NCBI RefSeq assembly: GCF_964199755.1
Contig: NC_133926.1
Span: 186,001 to 250,000 of the forward strand
DNA length: 64,000 nt
Reading direction: 5' to 3'
Source of the DNA: Larus michahellis
Taxonomy: Eukaryota > Chordata > Aves > Charadriiformes > Laridae
Shown here: piece by piece, positions 1-23,600 of the stretch
How positions within the stretch are numbered: position 1 is the stretch's first letter
Layout of the letters: each line of letters starts with the position of its first letter
Notes under the pieces: model-generated
Databases searched by the model: none
What the model was told of the DNA's origin: nothing
What the model saw: only the letters and a program-made list of their open reading frames with translations
Program-made: the position numbers and the translations under genes

Positions 1-2
1 CC

Positions 3-161
3 GAGCCGCCCTTCCTCTCCCACGCCGGCTCCCTCCTCTCCCTCCACGTGGATTTGGGGCCGTCCATTTTGGAGGACGTCCTGCAAGTGATGGAGAAGCA
101 CCAAGCGGAGAGAGTGGGTGGGTCTATACAGGATTCGGGCCGGCAGGAGATCTTGACGTGA
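3..161 (+). CDS. CDC42EP2: CDC42 effector protein 2 (Borg1), C-terminal end only
   Basis: The window opens inside the last coding exon. From position 3 the frame reads EPPFLSHAGSLLSLHVDLGP, continues SILEDVLQVMEKH, and stops at TGA 159-161. This matches the conserved C-terminal homology segment of CDC42EP2 (human: EPFLSNASSLLSLHVDLGP then SVLDDVLQIMDQ, from memory). CDC42EP proteins bind GTP-CDC42 through an N-terminal CRIB motif, which lies outside the window, and influence septin and actin organisation. The last ~15 residues (QAERVGGSIQDSGRQEILT) differ from and extend past the human tail, so the C-terminus is lineage-specific. CDC42EP2 lies directly upstream of DPF2 in mammals too, which supports the call. 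Only about 52 residues are visible. Confidence 0.9.
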   Translation, partial: EPPFLSHAGSLLSLHVDLGPSILEDVLQVMEKHQAERVGGSIQDSGRQEILT

Positions 162-3100
162 AGACGACTCAAGGTAAAGGTGTTGAGAAATGGATTATTA
201 TTGGGTTTGGGGGTTGTTTTTTTTTTAATTTTTTTTTTTTTCCCCCTTATATTACAACTCAAACTCCCAAGTTTGACTCCCCACACCTTCCCTTAACTGG
301 TGCCGCGTTGTTTTCTCTCGCAGAGCCCGTCGTGCAAACGAGACGTGAGCGTTTTCTCCCCGCAGATCTCCGGCTTCTCCCTCCGCGCGGGGAGAAAAAA
401 TTCAAACACCCTGCGAAGACAAGACGGAAGAGGCAGCGCTCGCTGCCGGATTATTTCGCCGCTTGCCCGTTTCAACTGCACCTTTAGCGACAGATCGAAC
501 CGTAGGACTGCGCTGACCGGTAGCAAATAAGCCGCCGCGCTGTCAGGAACATTTGTTGCACTGGATGGGATGAAACAGCGACGGTTGAATTCCCAAATGT
601 TTCGGTTGGGAGGACTTTTGGGGTTTCAGGGTGATTGTTTGTTTTGTTGTTGGTTTTTTTTTGCTTGAAGAGGGTTTGTGCTCAGTCAAGGCGAAGGTGT
701 GACGCTTGCTGTTTGCCAACCACCCGCACCATCGCGGTGATGTCAGATGTTAGCCTGCGGCGTGATTTAATTTTTTTAAGATCCCACAAAAATTGGTAAA
801 TCTAGCGGTTACGTGGCAAAAGGCTCCACCGGGCTTTAACACTGCGCTGTCTCTAAGCAGAAGCCAAAAGCTCTCTGTGGAGAAGCGAAAAAAAAACCCT
901 CTTGGGCTGTATTTTAGCAACCGAGCCCATGGAGCTTGGGGTTGGAATTGAAAATGCTAAATAAGATGCAAAAAACAAAGAAAAAAATACGTTAAGCGAA
1001 GGGTGAGTGACCACCCGGCCGGATTCCTGCGCGATGGGGTGAAATTCATTCTCCCGAAAGACGCCGCCTCCATCAATCGCGGATTGTTTGGCTGGACGGA
1101 GGAACGAGGGGGTGAAACGCTTCGGCACGCAGAAAGGAATGCGAATCCCTTCTGCTTTTTTAAAAAAATAATTAAAAAAAAAAAAAAAAAATCTGTGGAA
1201 ACGCCAATTCTGCTGACATCGGGGCGAAAGACCGTAATGCCTGGCTGCGAGGGCTTTCGTTCTTTCCCGATCTCGGAATCGAGGACAAGAGAAGCCTGTT
1301 GGACTCAGTGACGGTGTAAAAGCAAGCGGGACCTTGTTTCCTAGATGGCATCGCTGATTAACTGCATCATTTTTAACCGTTTCTGGTAGTTTTAGCCCAG
1401 AATGAGACCTGGGAGTCCCCCTTAGTAGGGAATTTTAAGGCACCTCTTGAAGAGCACGCTGACTTTTTGCCGGAGCCTGACCGTGTATTTTTTTACATCA
1501 TCGGTTACTGTTTCGTACAGGTATCGTTAACTAATGAGTCATTAGATTAATGAGCCCGTAGCTCGTCACCACACAATTGTGTCCGGGCTCTTGCTTACTC
1601 TTGCCCCTCTGCATCCGGCGGGGCGCTCTCACTGTAAGACCGAAACACTCTGTTTTGGTGGAAACACCAAAAATTTAGGGTTAAACCAATTTTTCAAGCT
1701 GTCACTCTGCAAAAGAATTAAGAAAATGAGGTTAATTGAGCTCCATCCGGGCAACCGCTGGGTTTAATTTCTGTTTGATTTTATGCTGTTACGGTTGGAG
1801 CCTTACCTGCTCTAAACTGACGGCGCATCCTCCGAACGCACCCATCTGTGTGGCGATGACTTCTTTTTATTTATTTTAGGATTTTTCTTACCAGAAATAA
1901 TTCCAGTGACAGGATGGGGGCGTTTTAGAGCATTGTTTGTAATTAATTTACCCTTAATTTATTTCGATGGCAGATGTGGCTCGGTTTCCCAGTCCCCTCT
2001 TTTCTTGCTAACATGCCGCAGCTGCTGTTTGGTCAAACAATTCGAAGGAGGAAAAAAAAAAAAAGCCTGGAATAGATAATTTTGGGTGGTTTCCAGAGTG
2101 CTTTGGGTTTGTTGTTTTTTGGGGTTTTTTTTGTGGCCCAGCACCTTTGTGGGGAGCGGGGGTGGGTTGTGACAACACAGAGGGCACTTGTTTGCATGGA
2201 TCTCACCTTAATTAGTGAATTAAAGTGGGCTGGGGATGAAGATGTTTGAGTTTGCCCCCTACCTCTGCCTAATTATCACCAGCAATTACGAAACAATCCC
2301 CACTGGATCTGGGCAACGCCCGGCAGCAACTTCCCCACCTTTCGAAATAACCGTGGAGGTAACGGCCAAAATCCCCTTTTCTCCCCATTTTTGCTCCTTC
2401 TACTTGTTACAAGCTTGGGGCGGGGGGGAGGATGTGGGGCCTTAATGGCTTTAATTTGGCATTAAACTGGCACCTCGCTCGCTCTGATGGCTCCCTGCTG
2501 CGGCCGAGCGGATCCTGCTCTGCTCCAGTGCCGGAATGGTGGCGCCTTCTGGAAGAGAAACAGGAGCTGCTTTTACACGGGGCTAAAGGCAAAGGATGCT
2601 TAAATTTCCTGGATTTTGGTGGTTTTCTACCGTGAAAAGGTGATGCTCCATGTCTGCAGCTCACCTGCTCCGTCCCCACCGCCTGCTCTCACGCACCTCT
2701 CAGACTCCATTTGATAGAAAACCCCCGCGATTATACCAATCCTATTTTTTCCCCCATTTTTCCAGCATAATCTCATCTCCTTAGCTGCAAAAAAACCCAA
2801 TTTCTTGAATTGACTTTTAACTATAAGCAATAAAATCATTTGGGATTTCCCCCTGCCCCGGGGTTTCTGCGCAGGACGGGGCGGCTTCCTTCACCCCCTC
2901 CCTCTGTTTGCTCACTAATTAATCACTCCTCAAATTGCTGATTTATGCAAATGGCTGTTGCTAAACCCTGTTTTGTTTTGTTTTTTTATACCCCTGTTCT
3001 AAGAAGCGTGAGTCACTCGGGCAGGAACGCTGTTCCCTGCTGTGACTCAGCCGGCGCGTGCCGAACAGTCTCTTTCCCCTCGCTTTTTTTTGGGGAGGTT

Positions 3101-4189
3101 TAAGGCAGAATAAGTTAACGAGGGGTTTGATTAACTCCGGGGGAAGGGGGGGAACGGGTGTACACAAGCGGACGGTGTGGGGGGCACAGCCTGACGCTCG
3201 GCTGTTGGCCGTCCGACCTACCCCGCAACTTCTTCGTTATCCCAAGATTTCCGGGCAGGGGATTAATGATGCAATAAACTCAGCAAACGCCTACGCCGAC
3301 ATTTGGTGTTTGACCCCCACCTCGCAACGCCTGTAGCCCGAGCGGCAACAACTGCTCATCACGGTGACAGAGCGTTGATTTTTATTGACGGGGCAGGAAA
3401 ATCAAGGGGCTGTGTTGCACGCAATTAACAGCTGGCGTGGGATTAAGAGGAGGAAGAGGAGGAAGGGCTGTATAACTTCGAATGTAGCTGAGGAAAAAAA
3501 AAACAAAACACCAACAATTTCCCAGCAAACAGGAAAAAAAAGCCCAACGCGCGGAATGTGGAATTAAGAATGAAAAATACAGAGGAATTCACCTGGAAGG
3601 TGTTGCTGGACAAACCATGCTCACCATGGGGGACGCAGGCAAGCGTCTGCCTCCGCGCCCGGTGGAGGTCTTTGGTTGATTTAGGTTTGATAAAAAAGGA
3701 AAAGAGATCCAAAATTTTAAATTTTCTATGTGAATTTCTAGGGATGAAGTGGCTGCGGGGGGGTGGGGGTGGAGGTTGCTTTTGGGGCATGGCTGTTGTG
3801 CCTGCACCACACACTGAAACCTAAAAACACCCGTAGAGGAATCTCTACGGAGGTTTGAGATTTGGTGGAGGGAGGACCCTCATCTCGTCCTCCCCCGGCC
3901 CCCATTTACCCCCATCTCATCCTCATCCCTCTCCTCCTTCCCCTTCATTCCTCCCTGTTGCCCTCACCCCCTTTTCCTCGTCTCCCTTTCCACCCCGCCC
4001 CTCTCCATTCTTACCCCTTTTCCTTCCCCCAAGATCTTTCCTCATCCACATTTACCTCCCCATTTTCACCCTCACCCCTCCCCTTTCCCTCTGATTTGCC
4101 CCTTTATCCCTTCATTTTCCCCTCATTTACGCTCCTCGCCCGTTCTCCCCGCCCCCTTCGCGCCTCTCCCCTCAGCTTTTCCCGCCTTT
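162..4189. other. CDC42EP2 3' UTR and intergenic spacer before DPF2
   Basis: No open frame here resembles a protein and no acceptor/donor pair flanks a recognisable exon. Base composition is moderate, with poly-T/poly-A tracts (about 220-240, 1170-1190), unlike the GC-extreme right half. Plus-strand AATAAA hexamers at 2829-2834 and 3273-3278 are candidate CDC42EP2 poly(A) signals, implying a 2.7-3.1 kb 3' UTR. A pyrimidine-rich CCCTC/CCATTT stretch at about 3885-4185 leads into the DPF2 promoter. I saw no transposon. Confidence 0.55.
2829..2834 (+). terminator. candidate poly(A) signal of CDC42EP2
   Basis: AATAAA on the plus strand about 2.7 kb after the CDC42EP2 stop. A second copy lies at 3273-3278. 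Which one is used cannot be told from sequence alone. Confidence 0.4.
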
Positions 4190-4364
4190 CCCCCCGCGCA
4201 CGCGCGCAGGCAGCGCCGCGGGGGAGGGGGGGGAGGGTGACGCAGGCGCAGTGCGCCACGACCGCGCAGGCGCGGAGCGCGCGCCCCCCCCGCCGCCGCC
4301 ATGACCCCCCCCTCCCGCCGCTCATGCGCGCTGGGCGGCGCAGGGCCCCGGCGGCGGAGGGAAG
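4190..4364 (+). promoter_or_regulatory. DPF2 CpG-island promoter / 5' UTR
   Basis: Very CpG-rich, TATA-less sequence directly upstream of the DPF2 start codon. It has several NRF1-like GCGCAGGCGC / GCGCACGCGC elements (about 4195-4210, 4245-4255, 4263-4275), a TGACGCA CRE/AP1-like site near 4239, and G-rich Sp1-type runs. This is the usual layout of a housekeeping promoter. The transcription start is not determined. Confidence 0.65.
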
Positions 4365-18376
<14,012 letters not shown>

Positions 18377-20007
18377 TCCCGCTGCGCCCACGGGACGGCT
18401 GCCCTCGTTCCACATGTTTTCCCTTTTTTTTTTGGGGGGGGGGGTGTCTTTTCTTTTTTTCCCTTTTTTTTTTTTTAACCTTCCCCGTGTTTTCTGGTTT
18501 GTTTGGGTTTTGGTTTTTTTTTTTTTTATGGCTTGGGGAGGGGGGTGTCGGGGTTTATTTTATTCGTCATTTTTTTGTTGTTGTTGCTGCGCGAGGGTTT
18601 GTTTCTCACCTCCCCGCGGCCAGATGGGGGGGTGACGTCCTGCGAGGGCGGGCTGAGGCTGCCGTGTCCCCACCCCGCGGAGTGGCTTTTGGGGTGACAC
18701 CGCAGTGTCCCTCGGGACCCCGTCCCGACCGAGGGGCCACGGACGGGACAGGGCCGCCCGTCCCATCGCCGTTTGCTGGCTTTTCCACCCAAAATGAGGC
18801 GCCCAAATCTATCCCGCCGCCTCCCTGGCAACGTGGCATGCCAAAAAACTCGCTTTTCCCCCCCTTTTTCTTGGGAAAAGAGACCCCCGTGCCAGCCGGG
18901 GGTGCAGTTTGGGGGCTTTTTGTTAATTTTTTTGAGGGGTGAGGTATTTTTTTCGGGTTTTATTTTTATTTCCTTTTTTTTTTCCCTCCCCGTTTTTATC
19001 ATTTCTTTTTGCCCCGCCATCTCTCCCGCCTCGGAGGATGCTCCCCGCAGCCCGGCTGATCCCCCCCCTGCCCAGACGAGGCCTTACACCCTGACACCCT
19101 CCTCTGGCCAGCATGAAACGGGGCAAAATCCCTCCATTTTGGGGTTTTCCCCCCTCCACCTCCTCCAGCTGGCGCGAAACGGGTCAAACCCCCTCAATTT
19201 TGGGGTTTTCCCTTGCTCCCACACAGCACAGAGGGAGAAACGCTTCGCCCTGTCCCCCCCCCACCCCGTCACGGTCGCACAGGGTTTGTTTTGGGGTTTG
19301 GGGGGATTTATTTTGGGGTGGGAAAAGCTGCTTTTACCCCCAGAACGCCTCTGACAGGGAGAGGTGGGAGATGCCACTGTTCTGGGGCTCTCTGGGGACA
19401 CCCCGATATCCCCGTCTGCCCCCCCAAGGGTCCCGTTGACTGAATGTGCCTGTTTTTTCTAAAAATCAACTTAAAAAACCTACCTCCGAACCCCCCCCCG
19501 CCTCTGCGCCCCGAATTTCACCTCCCAGAACCCCCCGAAAGAGAGGAGCCAACCGGGACGGCGGCGGAGCAGCCCCAAAACCGGCCCCGTGAGCAGAAAA
19601 ATGGCCCCAAAATTACTAAAATAGCCCCCAAAATGACCTAAATAGCCCCCAGATTGACCACAGGTAGCTCAAAATTAACCAAAACTGCTCAAAATTGAAC
19701 AGAATCCCTAAAGAAACCCCACGCCACTACACCAAAAAAAACCCACCCCGGATCTGGGTGACGAAGCGGCTCCAGCCTGGTGGTTTCTCTCCTCCCCTCC
19801 TTGAGCGCGATTCGGGTGGAAATGAAGGCGTTTTGGTTAAAAAAGGGTGATTTTCCCCTCTTTTCACGCCCTGACGGGGGCGGGATGATGAAATGTCCCT
19901 AAACGGGTGGGTTTTACCCCAATTTCCCCTCGGCAAAGCTTCACGGTTGTGTCTTATCCGGGAAAAAAAAAAAAAGTGACACCAAAATGGCTTGTTTTCG
20001 TAATAAA
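18377..20007 (+). other. DPF2 3' UTR (inferred)
   Basis: No coding potential. It contains T/G homopolymer-rich sequence right after the stop (18415-18600), a GC-rich block, and an imperfect duplication at about 19110-19215 (AAACGGG... TTTTGGGGTTTTCCC, twice). It ends at AATAAA 20002-20007, the first good plus-strand poly(A) hexamer. The boundary is inferred from that hexamer only. Confidence 0.6.
20002..20007 (+). terminator. candidate DPF2 poly(A) signal
   Basis: AATAAA on the plus strand 1.6 kb after the DPF2 stop, in an A-rich context. A second plus-strand AATAAA is at 20550-20555, within 10 bp of the minus-strand signal of the convergent transporter gene. Confidence 0.5.
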
Positions 20008-20099
20008 AATGGATAAAAATGTAGCTGTGTGGAAGTGGGGTCGTTTTGGGGAAAACTGGGGGGTTTTAGGGTACTGGTAAACAACAGCTATTTGGGTGT

Positions 20100-20255
20100 T
20101 CGAATGTAGCTTCTCAGAGGGCTGATCCTGGGGTTGTGCTGCCCTGTTTTTTGGGTAAATCCACCCCATTTAGGTGCTTGCTTGTGGCTTCTCTGAGGGC
20201 TGACACTGAGGTTGTGCTACCCTGTTTTTTGGGGTAAAATCTGCCCCATTAGGGG
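20100..20255. repeat. two-copy ~78-bp tandem duplication
   Basis: Two adjacent copies share AGCTTCTCAGAGGGCTGA / GGCTTCTCTGAGGGCTGA, then GGTTGTGCTRCCCTGTTTTT and a CACCCCATTTA / TGCCCCATTAG end. It lies between the DPF2 and transporter A poly(A) sites. No function is apparent. Confidence 0.75.
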
Positions 20256-20536
20256 CTTTTGCCACCCGCTGGCCCCGGCTTGATGCGAGAATTAATTCCT
20301 TTGCAGATCTATTTTGCAGCTAAATCACCCGAATTGGGGCAAAGGCCGGAGCTGGAGAGCCAGGACCCAGGTGTCAGGGTAATATATAGGGGAAATTAAT
20401 CCTGGTTAGCCTTTTTTGGGGGGGTGGGGGGTCCCTGGAGGCCTGGGTTCCCTGGGGGGCTGCGGGGACCCCCCGGACGCCTGGGCCCCTGGGAGGGCAG
20501 CGGTTTGATATCGAAGACCAGGGTTGCGATGAGGTT

Positions 20537-20542
20537 TTATTG
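20537..20542 (-). terminator. candidate poly(A) signal of transporter A
   Basis: TTTATT on the plus strand, i.e. AATAAA on the minus strand, about 135 bp past the stop codon of transporter A. Transcription here converges with DPF2. Confidence 0.65.
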
Positions 20543-20674
20543 GGGTTAAATAAATAGCCTCCGGGTGGGGGGGGATCGACCACGGGGTGGGGGACGTGTC
20601 CCCCCGGGGGTCCTGTCCCCCGTCCTCACTGGCCCAGCGGGATGCAGGTGTCCCTGATGCCCGTCCTCTCCCCC

Positions 20675-23600
20675 TCAGACGCCCTCCTTGGTCTTGGTGG
20701 TACTCAGGGGGACGGTGACTTCCTCGTCCTTGAGGTGACCCGCTCTGTCGCCGCGTCAGGGGAAGAGAAACCCCAAAACCTTCAACCTTTCTCCCCAAAA
20801 ACCTTCAGCCCTTCCCAACCCCGAACCTTCCATCCTGCTCACCCCAAAACCTTTGTCCCTTCTCACCCCAAAACCTTTGTCCCTTCTCACCCCAAAACCT
20901 TTGTCCCTTCTCCCCGAAAACCTTCGTCCCTTCTCACCCCAAAACCTTTGTCCCTTCTCCCCAAAAACCTTCACCCTTCCCACCCCAAAACCTTTGTCCC
21001 TTCCAACCCCAAACCCTTTGGGGCTCCTCCAAGAAATCTTGCCCTAAAATGGCGATTTTTCACCCTGATGTCAACCACAAAAGGATCGGGGAGAAAAATG
21101 GGATCTGGTGGGGAGGGGGTCCCTTGGGGTGGCCAAAGCCACTTCGCTGGGGAGCTCCTCACCGTCTCTCGACGTCTTTGACGGTCTCGGGCAGGGGCAC
21201 ATTGCGGGTCTCGGGCAGGAAGCAGGTGGCGATGGCCGAGATGATGGGAGCAGCCCCGTAGATGATGAGGGGCAGCACTGGGGTCACGTCAGCTGTCATG
21301 CGCACCAGCGGGGCCACCATGCTACCCACACGAGCCATAGTGCCCCCCAGGCCCATCCCCGTCTGCCTGTGCCAGGGAGAGGGATGGATGGACGGATGGA
21401 TGGATGGAGAGATGGATGGTTGGAGAGATGGTTGGAAATATGGATGGGCTGAGGGTTGGGTGGATGGATGAAGAGGTGGTTGGATGGGTTGAGGGATGGA
21501 GAAGTTTATGATGAAGAGGTGGTTGGGTGTATGGATGGAATGGATGGAGGATGAGGGCTGGAGGGGTTGATGGATGAAGAGGTTGGGTGTATGGATGGAA
21601 TGGGTGGGTTGAGGGTTGGAGGGGTTGATGGATGGATGCAGGGTTGGTTGGATGGATGATGGGTTGAGGGTTGGAGGGGTTGATGATGACGGATGGAAGA
21701 GGTGGTTGGATGGAGGGGTTGATGATGGATGGATGGATGGATGGATGGATGGATGGATGGAAAGGTGATTGGCTGGATGGGTTGAGGGATGGATGGATTG
21801 GTGCAAGGAATGATTTTTGGATGGATGGATGAGCGGTTGGGCTGATACGTGGGTGGGTAGATGGGCTGGTCAGTGGGTGAGTGGTTGGGTTGGTGGGTGG
21901 AAGATGACTTGGCCGGTGGGTTGGATGAGCGGATGGAGGGACAGGCAGATGGAGGGAGGGCTGTGGTGCCGGCAGCTCCTAGAAGTGACAACCACCCACC
22001 TGATGACAGTGGGGAAGAGCTCTCCGGTGAAGATGTAGGCGCAGTTGAAGGAGGCGGCCAATGAACCCTTCCCAATCACCGCGAAGGCCATGCGCAGCAT
22101 CTGCAGCTCTGGGGACAGGGATGGGAGGTCTCACACCTCTGGCCCCTCAATGGCTCCTCTATGACCCACCAATGGTCCTCCAACCTCTGCCTCCACCCCT
22201 GAATGTCCCAAGTCCCCCCAGTGACCCTTCATCCCTCCATCCTTCGATCTCTTATCGCTGTCCCCCCAGTGCACCCCCAATGTCCCCCCACCCCTCCGTC
22301 TCTGTCCTCCAACTTCCTTCCTTCCATCCCTCCAACCTCCTCATCCTTCCACCCTCTGTCCCTCCATCCCATCATCTTCCAACCTCCATCTTTCCCGTCT
22401 CTGTCCCTCTAACTTCTCTCTGTCCTTTTACCTCTTCTTCCTCCATGCCATTGTCCTTCATCCTACTGCCCTCCATGCCATTCTCCTTCATCCTACTGCC
22501 CTCCATGCCATTCTCCTTCATCCCACTGTCCTACATGCCATTGTCCTTCATCCCTCCCACCATCCCTCCATCTGTCCCAGCACCCACCCATTGGCACAAC
22601 GATGTTGGCGAGGATGCAGATGCCGGCGAGCGCCAAGGAGCCGCCCTGGGCCACCCGCCGCCCCACGCAGCTGATGGCCAGCACCGAGGCCAGCTTGGCT
22701 GGGATGTCCACAGCCCCGAAGACCAGCTGGCTCAGGTAGATGTCCACCCCGAAGCCCTGCAGATCCATGGCCAGCCCATAGTAGGCGAAGCTGGTGGAGA
22801 ACCTGCCCCCAAAACCCAACATTTCAACACACAACCCACCAGGCGTGATCAAGCGGGGACCCAAAAGGTGGGGTTTCGCCCCCAAAAAGTGGGGTTTGAC
22901 CCCAAGAAGATGGGGTTTGCCCCAAAAGGTGGGGTTTGGCCCCAAAACGGCCCCACTTGCCAGACAAAGGAGACGCCACAGGAGACGGTTCTCATCCCGG
23001 GTGTGCGGATCAGGGAGGCCAGGGTCCCCCCCGGCAGTGGTGGCTCCCGGTGCACCAGCTCCCGCAGTGCCTGTGGGAAAGGAGGATCTGGGGAGATCCT
23101 GGGAGGGATCCGAGGGGCCGGGGCGATCCAGGGAATGGGAGGGCATCTAGGAGGGATGGTGGGGGCCGGGGTGGAGCTAGTGGGGTTGGTGGGATCTAGA
23201 AGAGACCGTGGGGAATCTCGGGAGGGATCTGGGTGATCTGGAGGGAAATGGAGGGGTCTGGGGGGATCTAGGTGGGATCAGAGGGATCTAGGAGGGGTAC
23301 AAGGGGTATTGGAGGTGATCTGGAGGGATGGAGAGGTGTTGGAGAGCCGTAACAAGGACACAGAATGGGGGGATCCAGGTGATCAGGAGAGGTCTGAGAG
23401 GGATCTAGGGGGGGAGGTTGGAAGTATCTAGGAGGGATGGAGAGGGTCTGGGGGGGATCCAACCTGAGGAGAGGGGAACGGGGGAGATCTAAGGGAGAAG
23501 GAGGGCGTTCTGGAGGGATTTGGGTGATCTCCTGAGATCTGGGAGGATCCGGAAGGGATCTGCAGCATTGTGCAGGGATATAGGAGAGGAACTTGGGGGG

